Of a stretch of 64,000 nucleotides of DNA, positions 32,901 to 63,930 are shown piece after piece. The translations under genes and the position numbers were made by a program. Within the stretch, counting starts at the first letter, position 1, and every line of letters starts with the position of its first letter. The notes beneath the pieces were generated by a model that searched no databases, was not told the DNA's origin, and worked only from the letters and a program-made list of their open reading frames with translations. The DNA comes from Incurvaria masculella (taxonomy: Eukaryota > Arthropoda > Insecta > Lepidoptera > Incurvariidae): assembly GCA_946894095.1 (NCBI GenBank), contig OX335660.1, forward strand, positions 8,685,001-8,749,000, given 5' to 3'.

Positions 32901-35900
32901 ATAAAATATGATGTGTTTTACTGACAAATAAAACTTAATTCCACCTACAAACTTTAGATTGTTTTGTCCTGTGTAATATTTGCAACATTTTACACAAAAT
33001 CTCATCGTGTAATCGACTGTTCGCTGAAAATTGCGCTTCAGACTATAATATTTTCCCACAACCTAACACCGCCAGCGCCATGTCGCGAATGACGCTAAGC
33101 CACGCCTTCTTATTACGTGGGCTGTGACGTAGAGACCCACTTGGTGGACACAGACCCACTTTGCTAACACCATCTCCTCTCTACCTCCATCCTCCGTGGT
33201 CTTACCAATCTGCTACACCATGCGCGAAACTGACCGTCTGCTCAATTGAGTTTGCCTTAATTACGTTTTAACATTTTCCCGGTTTGGTGCCTCGCTGAGT
33301 GTGGTTTCGCGATGGCTTTTGGTCCTCAGCACAGCACAGCAGCATACCGATTTTTCATAAAACAATGTGCACATGCAAAATAATTTAAACTTGCTCATAG
33401 AGATGAATAATTAATATTGTTTACCGACCAACAGATTATTTTTGAGAATAGTAAGGATGCGGATGCTCAATGAAAAATAGAACAGTACCGTCAGCATTAC
33501 GAGAAATAACACCACTGTTTCTACCTTTCTCCTGCCGTCACCCATCCGAGTACATCATGTACCTGCCCCTCTTCCCTAACTACTTACCTGCCTTCTTCCC
33601 TTTCACCACTATTGTATGCTTACGTAAGCAGGGAGAGGCTGCTGAGTTACTCGCACCCAAATATTCCCCTCGCGCAATCTTACTTTTTTGTAATGCTTCA
33701 AAATTTGAAACCCGCCAGCAAAGTTAATTTAAACAAACTGAAGAAAGAAGCTTAAAGTTTACATCCAATTCATGTGTCTCTTGCGTAGGTGTTTAAGTTT
33801 TTCTTTGTGTCTGTCTTGTCTCTCTGCAATCAGCTTGAATTTGGAGCCTTTATCAGAGGTTTGGGTATGTGGATGTGACTTAAAAAGAGCTGCCGTCCAA
33901 TGATGACTAGCGTCATACTTCTTTATGTAATTTGATGTATTTATTATTACTGTTTTTTTTTGTGTGGATGTTCAAGTGCGCCTGCATTATCTCAGTGTAA
34001 AAGATGTCGACGGTAGAATGTTTCCACCTGCAGATTCAGCCTGAGCTTCCACGACGAGGTGCGCTACCTGGTGCCGGAGCAGCACCGCTACGACGCGGCG
34101 CTCGCGCTGCAGCTCACCAACCTGCTCACCCGCGCCTTCTGCTCGCAGAGGTCCGACCTTTGAGCTATTGATCATCTAGTTATCGTTACCGTCTAGTCCA
34201 GGGACTCCCAAAGTACAGGAGCCAAAATATGTTCATGCCTCCCTTACCCCCGTTTTCACCAACTCCAGCTACTTAAAATCTGAAGGTTAACTTTCGGTTA
34301 CATTGCATATTTATATGGTGTATCCTAAAGATAACGTTGGATTTTTTGTAGCTGGAGGTAGTGAAACCGGGTGTTAGTCATATGGATCTGATAGACTTCC
34401 TAAGTATTCAAGGCGCCGCGGCGTACACTTTGTGCAGTGTGGAGAAATAGTTTCAACAATTTCTTATTGCTGTCCATCCAATTTAATTGCTATTGTGTGT
34501 TTCATATAGTTCTTTGTTCCCACTTTTTCCTGTTTTTTTATTAACCGGACTAAGCTGACAGATGCTAATAGCGAACATGGAAAGACGGGAGTAGAAACTC
34601 GACCGTATGAGGTCGGCGCAGCCGCTTTAACATACAATGGTGACAGCGCCGGCCAGTCTGTTCGCTTACGAATTTGCTTGCTAGTGATTTTCTCGAAATT
34701 CCAACGACACTTAAGAACACATAAGAACTTCACAGTATGCTATTAATTGCAACAAACATTCAATGTTGCGCATCCCGAATTCGTAAGCGAACTACGGTTT
34801 TTTTTTTTATGTGACTGGACATGATGGCTAATACCACACCTTCTGTCATGGTATTAGCCCAACACACCACATGGGAACTAGGTGCCATGCCAGGACCTTC
34901 CTTATATTGCTCGGCTACATTGAACTGGATGGAAAACACGGACAATTTTCATTGCCGCTTCGACCATCGTTCATTCAATGCGATGGTACCAACCCGGGCG
35001 GGATTAACCCTACCACCTAGTAAGTAAGGAAGGGGACCTACAGTTTAACGTGGAATCCGAACCACGGCCAGCCTCTCTCAACGGTCTAATGGTCACCCAT
35101 CCAAGACCAGACCGGACCCAGCGTTGCTTAACTTCGGAGAGCGATCGCCGAAGTGTCGCGCCACTGGGCCCCTGAGGCTGATTTAGACCTTTTCCACTAT
35201 CTCGTAGCCATGCTGCCGCCATACGAATGAGTTTCGATTGTTACTCCTCTCCTTCCATGCTCGCTGGATGTTTATCGTCGCTCGCCCCGATCATGCACCA
35301 CTTTCTCTCTCTCTGAGAGAGTGGTGATAGTGGAGACAAGTGCATTTCGTCACGAATGTGAGCTGCTCCATGGTTCGGAATCCATGTAAAACTGTACGTC
35401 CCCTTCCCCTACTAGGTGGTAGGGTTTAAGCCCGCCTGGGTTGGTACCATCGCATTTAATGAAAAGATGGTCGAATCGGAAATGAAAAATTGTCCGTGTT
35501 TTCCATCCAGTATGGCCCTTAATTCCTTCGGGAATGTGGTGTAATGGGCTAATATCAAAACATTAGTTGTGTGGTATTAGCCATCCATGTCAGATCGCAT
35601 AAAAAAAAACTTTTTGTCGCATATGTTGTAAGAGAGCTCCTTTTGGTCAAGTCACCCAGATAGAAAACATTGAAAGTTTATAGATATTTACATATTCTTC
35701 TAGATAATATGTACGCTTTATGACAAAAATCTAAACAATATGTATTAAACAGCTCATGACATTGATCTGATTGAGACATTATTTATAGGACAAGATATTC
35801 TTTTTTTGCATGTGCGTTTTTGCTCATTAATTGTTACGGAATTAGTCACTCAAACGTCATTTATCTTGTGCTTGTGTTTTGATCATTACTTCCTGCTGAG

Positions 35901-36182
35901 TTCTGTCTCCATCTTTATTTTTATTCGTAGGAGCTGTAAATTTTTTCTCAAATGTCTAGCCGTTTATCATTTCGCAGGGTTGGTCTCAAGGACCTGCCGC
36001 TGTCTGTGGCGTTCTTCACGTCGGTGGAGGTGGACGGGGCGCTGCGGAAGGAGTCGGGGCACGACTGCCGCACGCCGTCCAACCCGCACGGGCTGCTCCG
36101 TGGCTACGGGGTGCCGCACGGCGAGTCGCTCGACATCTTCGATGTGCTGGAGAGGACCGGGGCCGGTGCGGTGGAAAAATAA
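14607..36182 (+). CDS. PolG1 (tam): DNA polymerase gamma catalytic subunit (mitochondrial DNA polymerase), 17 exons
   Basis: This enzyme replicates and repairs mitochondrial DNA. Exons: 14607-14926, 15314-15509, 16402-16559, 17231-17430, 17843-17991, 19433-19646, 19827-20401, 20992-21234, 22806-23039, 24569-24741, 26528-26651, 27328-27508, 28626-28798, 30751-30886, 32212-32383, 34034-34150 and 35978-36182; they sum to 3570 nt (1189 codons plus stop) with every phase matching, close to the family's usual length. The N-terminus ([20 protein letters not shown]) lacks acidic residues early and could be a mitochondrial presequence. Exonuclease: DVE at 203-205, GHNVSYD at 272-278, YCAGD at 377-381. 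Polymerase: GADVDSQELW with Asp858, [14 protein letters not shown] at 910-923, HDEVRY with Asp1090. All catalytic residues are present. It lies tail to tail with msps. No frame damage is seen despite many intronic insertions. Confidence 0.95.
15170..15260. repeat. TTTTTGTATT low-complexity tract in PolG intron 1
   Basis: Repeated TTTTTTGTATTTC-like units, pyrimidine rich on the plus strand. It sits upstream of the exon 2 acceptor (TTAG at 15310-15313) and may act as an extended pyrimidine tract, though it is about 60 bp away. Confidence 0.5.
15710..16165 (+). repeat. Interspersed repeat, PolG intron 2 (copy also at 56280-56740)
   Basis: Shares TTGTTTATTCATCATCCA, GCAGGCCAGTCCCCACAAAC, CACCCGTTCACGAGCATCAC and other blocks with a minus-strand copy at about 56280-56740; a third fragment is at 44500-44580. 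Class unknown; no coding capacity seen. Confidence 0.65.
16402..16559 (+). CDS. PolG1 (tam): PolG exon 3: exonuclease motif I
   Basis: Encodes [23 protein letters not shown] up to the DVEV metal-binding motif (Asp203, Glu205) of the 3'-5' proofreading exonuclease. Acceptor TTTACAG, donor TG/GTTAGT; TG joins G of exon 4 to give Trp. Confidence 0.9.
17231..17430 (+). CDS. PolG1 (tam): PolG exon 4: exonuclease motif II
   Basis: Encodes YGWVSEALV and the [18 protein letters not shown] segment with Asp278, the second exonuclease metal ligand. The intron that follows carries a repeat of the GCGAGTCGGACTCGC family at 17470. Confidence 0.9.
17470..17700 (+). repeat. GCGAGTCGGACTCGC interspersed repeat, partial
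   Basis: Begins with GGCCAAGGGCGAGTCGGACT and GGCTCCATACCATCG, matching the head of the full copy at 37585. The distal half diverges. It lies 40 bp after the exon 4 donor of PolG. Confidence 0.7.
18355..18977 (+). mobile_element. Foldback element with TTAGG array in its loop, copy 1
   Basis: Starts AACCGACTTCAAAAAAAG and contains a long hairpin. The left arm (about 18727-18816) and right arm (about 18872-18970) both read GACTTCAAAGAAAAAGCAC to CAGAAATCGTAAC in mirror orientation. The loop holds the GGTTA array at 18820-18848. Same family as 21677-22305 and 28819-29467; a fragment is at 43668-43740. No coding capacity. Confidence 0.8.
18820..18848. repeat. Short TTAGG-type (insect telomeric) array
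   Basis: About six GGTTA units, the same repeat as the (TTAGG)n telomere of most insects, in the loop of the foldback element. Confidence 0.85.
19003..19237. mobile_element. Foldback MITE with ~45-bp inverted ends
   Basis: GAGCCTCTATTAC at the left and ATAATAGAGGCTC at the right are mirror images, followed inward by AAAAAATCGCT versus AGCGATTTTTCG and by TTTGTGTAGATAC versus TTTCTACACAAAT. About 235 bp, non-coding, in PolG intron 5. Confidence 0.7.
19827..20401 (+). CDS. PolG1 (tam): PolG exon 7: linker/spacer region, largest exon
   Basis: 575 nt from [18 protein letters not shown] to ITTSMQ. It covers the end of the exonuclease and the start of the polymerase gamma-specific spacer that contacts the accessory subunit and DNA. 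A charged low-conservation stretch (about residues 485-535) has higher AT content than neighbouring exons. Confidence 0.9.
21538..22723. mobile_element. TTAA MITE (family GGTGGCCCAACCCG) split by a foldback element
   Basis: TTAA at 21538-21541 and 22720-22723 flank inverted ends GGTGGCCCAACCGG and CGGGTTGGGCCACC. The 57234-57783 copy shows the uninterrupted state (about 550 bp). Here the sequence TGTCCACAAAAAA is cut and continues at AAAAAGATAATGTGCATAG after the inserted foldback element. TTAA target fits piggyBac-type elements. Confidence 0.88.
21677..22305 (-). mobile_element. Foldback element with TTAGG array, copy 2, nested in a TTAA MITE
   Basis: Inverted relative to copy 1: hairpin first, then the unique body, ending TTTGAAGTCGGTTA. 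The loop array (CCTAA units) is at 21810-21836. Flanking A-runs (about five A on each side) may be the target duplication, but homopolymer ambiguity prevents an exact call. Confidence 0.85.
23091..23505 (-). mobile_element. tRNA-headed SINE, PolG intron 9
   Basis: On the minus strand a tRNA-like head carries box A TAGCCTAGTGG (23477-23487) and box B GGTTCAATTCC (23434-23444), 32 bp apart, as in RNA polymerase III promoters. The body follows (GGTTCGGAATCCATG, CTACTAGGTGGTAGGG, GTCCGTGTTTTCCATCC) and it ends in an A-rich tail at 23091-23101. About 415 bp. The body is shared with the copies at 34797, 35336 and 41766. Confidence 0.85.
24162..24366. mobile_element. ~200-bp foldback MITE, PolG intron 9
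   Basis: GTTTGAAAAATTTTACGGC at the left pairs with GCCGTAACATTTTTCAAAC at the right, and a second arm (ATCATTCAGCTCGTTGTCAA versus its mirror) extends to a short loop near 24270-24285. Arms are around 90 percent alike by eye. Non-coding. Confidence 0.75.
25200..25594. mobile_element. TTAA MITE with ~170-bp inverted repeats
   Basis: TTAA at 25200-25203 and 25591-25594. Ends GGATGTTCCGACCCAT and the mirror ATGGGTCGGAATAGCC continue inward through AACGCAAAAAGTATTGCACT on both arms. The centre holds a short GAAGTA tandem repeat (about 25366-25391). Third TTAA-type family in the window; the arms could form an almost complete hairpin. Confidence 0.85.
26178..26310. repeat. ~130-bp foldback MITE (TTTCGGTTACA core)
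   Basis: CACCACCTCAAGCTAC at one end and GTAACTGGAGGTGGTG at the other are mirror images, with CTTTCGGTTACACCATATAAATATG near the centre. Related copies at 34250-34379 and 59500-59597. Confidence 0.7.
26528..26651 (+). CDS. PolG1 (tam): PolG exon 11: polymerase motif A
   Basis: Encodes [20 protein letters not shown] and VGADVDSQ, with the catalytic Asp858 of family A motif A. The acceptor is GAATCAG, a weak pyrimidine context but supported by phase and protein continuity (R-A-V-E). Confidence 0.9.
27030..27200 (+). repeat. Diverged LINE 3' fragment, PolG intron 11
   Basis: TTCACTGGGTAGATTGTTCC, TTCTACTAATCTTTTGGCAAG and AAGGTGAACATATCTT match in order the better-preserved fragment at 59242-59470, whose minus strand encodes a reverse-transcriptase C-terminus. 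Here the frame is lost. Confidence 0.6.
27328..27508 (+). CDS. PolG1 (tam): PolG exon 12: polymerase motif B / O-helix
   Basis: Encodes GTDLHSLTA and [16 protein letters not shown], carrying the dNTP-binding Arg910, Lys914, Tyr918 and Tyr922 (the last matching the human residue whose mutation causes progressive external ophthalmoplegia). Donor ACG/GTGCGG. Confidence 0.9.
27801..28318 (+). repeat. Three tandem copies of a ~170-bp repeat, PolG intron 12
   Basis: Units at 27801-27976, 27977-28144 and 28145-28318 share CCTAAAAAACTTACTTGACC, GTCACAATAGATCA and CAGTTATCACTTGTACGCTC. Units are highly alike, so the amplification is recent. Length resembles satellite monomers. Confidence 0.88.
28819..29467 (+). 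mobile_element. Foldback element with TTAGG array, copy 3
   Basis: Same orientation and order as copy 1: AACCGACTTCAAAAAAAGG, body, then hairpin arms around a longer GGTTA array (29283-29326, eight to nine units). It begins only 20 bp after the PolG exon 13 donor at 28799. Confidence 0.85.
29795..30062 (-). repeat. Diverged SINE-body copy, PolG intron 13
   Basis: Carries ACTGGATGGAAACACGGACA and AATGCGATGGTACCA in the same order as the 23091-23505 SINE. No head is recognisable. Confidence 0.65.
30305..30590 (-). repeat. GTACGGAACCCT interspersed repeat, near full length
   Basis: Runs from GGGCTCCGTACCCAAAGGG through CCTCCGCTGTCGGACGGACA and GGCTGTATCTCATGAACCG to GGAACCCTTCGTGTGCGACT and CCTTGGCCG. 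Reverse orientation to the 37585 copy. Confidence 0.75.
32473..33198. mobile_element. 726-bp MITE with 8-bp target duplication (hAT-like)
   Basis: Exact GTCTTACC at 32465-32472 and 33199-33206 flanks inverted ends CACGGAGGATGGAAGTAGAG and the mirror CTCTACCTCCATCCTCCGTG, with one or two changes. An 8-bp duplication fits hAT or P superfamilies. No transposase frame inside. Located in PolG intron 15. Confidence 0.85.
34034..34150 (+). CDS. PolG1 (tam): PolG exon 16: polymerase motif C
   Basis: Encodes [17 protein letters not shown] with catalytic Asp1090. Acceptor CTGCAG, donor CAGAG/GTCCGA, a weaker donor. All three polymerase carboxylate and nucleotide motifs are therefore intact in this gene. 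Confidence 0.92.
34250..34379. repeat. ~130-bp foldback MITE (TTTCGGTTACA core)
   Basis: GTTTTCACCAACTCCAGCTAC and GTAGCTGGAGGTAGTGAAAC are the inverted ends, with AACTTTCGGTTACATTGCAT inside. Same family as 26178 and 59500. Confidence 0.72.
34797..35185 (-). mobile_element. 5S rRNA-headed SINE, PolG intron 16
   Basis: On the minus strand the head at about 35086-35160 reads AAGTTAAGCAACGCTGGG and GGTCTTGGATGGGTGACC, the box A/intermediate/box C layout of a 5S rRNA gene. It joins a body nearly identical in order to the tRNA-headed SINE at 23091-23505 (GTGGTTCGGATTCCACG, ACTAGGTGGTAGGG, CCGTGTTTTCCATCCAG) and ends in an A/T tail at 34797-34812. Confidence 0.85.
35336..35612 (+). mobile_element. 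SINE body, plus strand, facing the 5S-headed copy
   Basis: Starts in the body (GCATTTCGTCACGAATGTGAG, then GGTTCGGAATCCATGTAAAA) and ends CATAAAAAAAAAC at 35600-35612. The tRNA-like head is absent, replaced by a CT/GA-rich hairpin at 35293-35322. Confidence 0.8.
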
Positions 36183-36330
36183 ATTGTGATTTAGAGAAGA
36201 TAACCACTGTTTTATTTCTGCAACAAAGTTCAGCTTAAGAATGGCCCCTAAGCTATGTTTAAGGGCGTGATAGCACCTGATGTTTACATCAATATGAAAT
36301 TGAAATAAACAATCATACAATTGAAATAAA
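36178..36330 (+). terminator. Candidate polyadenylation signals of PolG
   Basis: AATAAA overlaps the stop codon (36178-36183) and recurs at 36304-36309 and 36325-36330. The downstream pair, about 120-150 bp past the stop, would give a conventional short 3' UTR. Confidence 0.5.
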
Positions 36331-36399
36331 CTTTATTAGATAGGTAGGAACTAATGTTAATAAAATTTCTTCTAAAAGAGCCAAAGCTCTAGCTGTACC

Positions 36400-36630
36400 T
36401 TAAATACTGGCGGTATTACCTCTTTGAATTTCGAGGCTTATTCGCCACACAAAATGTGCCCCGGACCTGGGATCACCGGAACTTTCATTTAAAAGTTTGC
36501 CTAATGTTAAAGCAAAAGTTATCGCTTCTGGTGACCATGAACCGAGTGTCTCGACGGCGAAAGCTAAAAACTCAAAGGAACTCGCCACGCAGCTGCATTT
36601 ATGATGTTTATTTGCTCCTGATTGCATTCA
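36400..36630 (-). pseudogene. LINE reverse-transcriptase C-terminal fragment
   Basis: A minus-strand frame encodes FAVETLGSWSPEA, SGDPRSGAHFVWRISLEIQRGN, which I recognise as the last block of a widespread LINE polyprotein. The rest of the element is absent, a typical 5'-truncated insertion. About 220 bp past the PolG stop. Confidence 0.65.
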
Positions 36631-37584
36631 GTTCCATAAGGGCGTAAATAAAACCATAATTTATTATTTTTTCAAAAAACTACTACTTATTTTAGAATTT
36701 CAAAATGATGAAAGATGCATTGATGATCCAGCTATAATTAAAGCTTATAACGGTAAATATCAAACTTTTTTCTAAAACTTTATGAATATCAGTCTAATTT
36801 GAGAACACAAACACACTTACAGTTTTATCTTGACACTATAGCTAGATCATAAATCTACTGATTTACTTTTCAGATTATATAAATTTTGATGTGGTTATTT
36901 TATCAAATCAAACTGAACCCAATCGGCTCTTATCACCCCTTAAAGGTCCATAAGCATCTGAAAGTTATGCTACCTAAATTAATGTAGTTTGTAAATAGTT
37001 TTTTTTAATTCATTGATTCATTTTATTCTGATAAAATGTTGCTAACGCTACAACGCTAATAGTTCATAGTTCAAAATATTTATTCCGTAGAGTATGTTAT
37101 TTCAAGTGCAACTAACTGAACTTAATACTATAAAAACATGTCAACGTAGGCCTCCCCCAGACTTCGCCAAGTTGTGCGGACTCTTGTTTCTCTTCGCCAG
37201 TTGTCACCTGCTGTCTGACGTATATCGTCTGACTAATATGCTGTTGGTTTGCTGACGCTTCTTTTCCCTGTGTAGGGTCTCCACATCAAAACTTCAGTGC
37301 TCCATCTGTGTTCATCTCTGCGCCATATGTATGTAAAATAACAATCATTCATACATTATTTCTTAAGTATAAAAACGTATGTGAATTTTTTTAAGTCATG
37401 CTGCTGGATGTCTGGACAGTCACCGTCCTGAAGACCACCAAGCAGTGGGTCAGATGTGTCTGCAAAATTCAATACCCCACACACAATGGGAGTGGAATTA
37501 TAAACAATGATTGTTAAAGTTGTAATGGAGTTTCTTTTCAAGTGCGAATTAATGATTCCTCGTTCATTGCAATTTCCATGTGGA

Positions 37585-37877
37585 AAAATCGGCCAAGTGC
37601 GAGTCGGACTTGCACACGCAGGGTTCCGTACCATCGTAGAAAATTTAACATAAAAAAATCACTTTTTTTGTATGAGACCCCTCTTTATTTTTTATTATTT
37701 TTTTATTTTACCTATTTGTTGTTATAGCGGCAAAATAAACACACACTCTGTGAAAATTTCAGCTGCCTACCTATTACGGTTTATGAGATACAGCCCTGTG
37801 ACAGACGGACGGACGGACGGACAGCGGAGCCTTAGTAATAGGGTTCCGTTTTCACCCTTTGGGTACGGAACCCTAAA
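37585..37877 (+). repeat. GCGAGTCGGACTCGC / GTACGGAACCCT repeat, full copy
   Basis: Runs from TCGGCCAAGTGCGAGTCGGA through GGTTCCGTACCATCG, TTGTTGTTATAGCGGC, TGAGATACAGCCCTG and a GACG run to GGGTACGGAACCCTAAAAA. The best reference copy in the window of a repeat common in lepidopteran genomes. Partial inverted similarity of the two ends (GGTTCCGTACC versus GGTACGGAACC). Confidence 0.8.
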
Positions 37878-40456
37878 AAACCTCAGAATCGAAAAAAATA
37901 TGAATTAAGTAACCATTTAATTGGGATAAGGCTAGAAGCGTCAACTTCTCGCTGCACTATCAATATATTTAATGAAACAACATAATAGTGTTTTATAGTT
38001 TTTTATTGTGTGATAAAATCGTTAACGTATGTTCATAAATAAATGCGCACAATAACTACATGAGTCACCTTGTAAAAATAATGATACCTACATTACACAT
38101 ACATTTTCAAATTAGTTTTCCACTTCATTCACTTTAAATTTCAAAGTATATGTTTTCAATAATATAATGTAAGTATTCTGGGATTGATCACATTAGGAAT
38201 AGATACCATACAAATTTCAACCTTCGATAAGTTTGAATGTCTATCATGCAAATCTACACGTAATAATGTTTCCGATTTGATTGATTTTGCCATGGAAGGA
38301 ACTATGAATCACATGACAAGTACGGAATCACAATTTTCCCGTAGTAACTAACATTTTGGAACACTTATCTTCATTCTGATAAATGTCTGAAATTCACTGG
38401 ATAATTTAGTGCCTTAGTAATATTGGTTCGATGAGCATCACAAAAACTTTTCAAGGCAACTGCATAGACATAGGGAACATGAAAAATAATAAACATCACA
38501 CAACATTAGGGCACATATGTATACTAGTTGTTCAGTAACAACTAGCTTGATCGTAATTAAATTTGTGTTTAATATTCAACACCACATTTCCGAAAAAGAA
38601 AAAAGCAATCTCCACTCTACAAACACGGTTGCACAAATATTATATAACGATAAAAATGAAAATGATAACGTGAGTGCATGAATTAATATCACAGGGTAGA
38701 ATTCGGAATTAAAACTAAAAGCCTGAAACATTCAATTGGATTGCAACCTATCTACTCCAGCTCTGGTATTCCAGATCTTATTCATGTAAATGTTGAAGTG
38801 CAAAAAAACTGCTGTCACTCTTTCATATGCTCTCAATTAAGCATAGGGAATGTTTACACCGGTTGAATACAAGTTTTTTTTACACTAAGCAAACCATTAT
38901 AAGTCAACAACAAATTCAAAACATTGTCTTCACTAAACAACTAACATTCCTTATCAGTCCATATACAAAAATTCTCTAAATCACTTGTGTAGGTTAGTAG
39001 AACTAAAACTTAGGTTCTCAGAATGTTCCTCCAACATGCAACCTATAACACTTCTAGCAGACTTTACAAAAACGCTAACGATACACCAAACTCAACGAAG
39101 CTCAAATAATTCATCCTACTATCAAACCACGAACCATTCAAACAACAATGGAGAAAAAACTTATCAATCCCCATAAAACAGTAGTTTTTTTTTCTCTAGC
39201 CACCAAAATATGTATCCTTTGAATGTGCCGGTATGACACCTAGTTCCCATGAGGTTTGTTGAGATAATATCATGATAGTAGGTGCGGTGTTACCAAGTAA
39301 CATAAAGAAATGTTCCTTTGCAGTATTTAAAAATGTTCTGAAAACTGAAGGAAGAAAATGTATTCCTCATTTGTTTTTGTAGACCCAATTCTCTTTTTCT
39401 CAAAGAAAGTGTCTCCCATTTAAATTGAGAACGACGTAAATGTAATGCCGTGTATGTACTGGATCCCTCGTGGTTTGGACTGTGGGCCAATAAGATTAAC
39501 GGGTTACGTTCAGTTCGGTCGAGATTTTGGCACGATAATCGCCTTATTCAAAAGGCGACAGTACACAGGTGTTATCTCGCAAGCAGAAAAAACCTAAGAT
39601 AGTCATAAATAAGTTCAGTTGGTTAAGTGATAGAAAAGATTTATTTATTACAACCTTTTCTAAAAAAATCCCTCAAATAAATGCACAGTGCTAATTTTCA
39701 CATGATAAATTATTTTGTCACAGATAAGAAACACTACCAATTCAAAGATACGGTACGACTTAGTATGCATTCAACCTTTTACATTTGTCAATAAAAACGG
39801 ATATCATATCTCATCATCTTCTTGTTACAATGTTAACTACATGACGTTACAAATAATTTAGAAAAATATTACATTTAAATTTAAAACCCTCAAGGCTTAT
39901 GACATCTTATCGCTAAAAACAGATACACACGTAAAACATCATAGTAGTATGCACATTGGTAATTTTGATGAATGATCTTTTACTAGGAGACTCACATTGA
40001 CTAATCAACCACCTCTACGTATATTATCAAGATGGTACATTTTTTCTCTAAACTTAATTTAAACTAATTCTTTTATCATGCTCAGAAGAGAAATGTGTTT
40101 CTCCTTACAAATTCTTGAAATAACGCTTTTACCAGACCGTAGAATTGACATAAACTTGCAATTTATAAGCAGCCTCGTATTAACCAAATACCATCTGAAT
40201 ATTTATCATTCTTTATGTTTTTACTGAAGTGTTTTAAGCAAAACAACTTAAAGTAATAGTGGTTTGGTTTTCTTTCACGAATTCTTTTGACAGCAAAAAA
40301 AAAACAAAACCTCACAATACAAAACATTTGTTTGAAATATCGAAAACATATGTGCTCAAACGCGAATGCAGCACCAATATGCTCAGCGTTACCAATTTAG
40401 GAAGGATAAAAAAACCCTCGAGTACCGGTGCAGGGGAAAAGATAGGCACAATGTTC

Positions 40457-63027
<22,571 letters not shown>

Positions 63028-63432
63028 CTACAAACATAAAGTCATTGTGAGTCAATCTCTCCAATGCAGTGAAAACGTTCAATCTATTTACATATTATTA
63101 TGGACTGTAGGAGAATTCCAAATTATGGGTATAGCGGGGTGGCGGAATTGGTAGATCACACTGCCCGCAAAAGGTTTTCTTGCTGGTTCCACATTTGCAG
63201 TTTATTCTTAAAGTAGTTCTTCTTACTGATTTATTTCTTTAGTTGAAAAAGGCGACGTACAGTACCCGGCGGTAAATAATGCAGATTGTGTAGAGCATTG
63301 TCGCTGTCACATGCTGTCACTCAGTAACTGTGTACTAAGTGCGATGATGCTTTATGAAGTGTCTCTTTCCAACATCTAATTTTCTGACAGGTCTGAATAT
63401 TGGAGAGCCGCAACTCACTGTTGGCTTTGAGT
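63028..63432. other. msps intron with tRNA-Leu-like repeat head
   Basis: No exon seen. Bases 63135-63200 carry GGTGGCGGAATTGGTAGA and, 40 bp on, GCTGGTTCCACATTTGC, resembling box A and box B of a leucine tRNA, followed by a body shared with 31120-31330 (TAAAGTAGTTCTT, GCGACGTAC) and 27650-27780. Probably a second SINE family. Confidence 0.45.
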
Positions 63433-63930
63433 CTCTGAGCCAGAGACGAAAACAATTCGGATAATAGCAATATCTAAGTTAGGTCGCGATCCAACACTTG
63501 TCTCTTCTCTGCGCCCAATATCTCTGATTTCCTGTTTATGTAAAATATTTCATGTCATACTAACAAGGAGGCTAGAGTGGTGGACAGAAAGGAATAAATT
63601 GCTATCTCAGTCTACGATTGGCTTTAGGCGCGGACAGTCCTGTCTGGACAATTTAGCTCGACTCGTGACCTCAATACAACTCGGACAGGTCCAGAACCAG
63701 CCCACTCTAGCCTGCTTTTTAGATATAGACAATGCTTACAATAATGTTAATACTACAGTACTTATCACAACATTGAGAGATTGTCATTTTGGCAAGCAAA
63801 TTATACACTACATTTGGAATTTTCTGAGAGAAAGACTGTTAGAGACACCTACTGAGGAAGGTTCATTAATAATCAGGAAATGTGACAAAGGGCTTGCTCA
63901 AGGAGATCCAATGTCACCACTCTTGTTTAA
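63433..63930 (+). pseudogene. LINE reverse-transcriptase fragment, interrupted by a TTAA MITE
   Basis: An open frame of about 165 codons reads LRPISLISCLCKIFHVILTR, IGFRRGQSCLDNLARLV, LACFLDIDNAYNNV and GLAQGDPMSPLLF, the palm motifs of a LINE reverse transcriptase up to just before the YxDD box. The MITE at 63927 cuts it there. It is a different LINE from the one at 3822-9938. It starts after a TGA and has no upstream endonuclease here, so it is 5' truncated. Confidence 0.85.

Larger units (their letters stand above)
36183..40456. other. Convergent intergenic region, likely including the msps 3' UTR
   Basis: About 4.3 kb between the PolG stop and the msps stop. It holds a LINE-terminal fragment (36400-36630), a full interspersed repeat (37585-37877) and a SINE fragment (39215-39302). 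Bases 37900-40456 are otherwise AT rich and mostly free of recognised repeats, as expected for a long 3' UTR; several AATAAA signals on the minus strand (for example TTTATT at 39640-39645 and 38002-38007) could end the msps transcript. Confidence 0.5.

Noticed and set aside
35086..35160. Genuine 5S rRNA gene
   Set aside because: Only the internal promoter part is recognisable, ends diverge, and it runs straight into a SINE body with an A/T tail.
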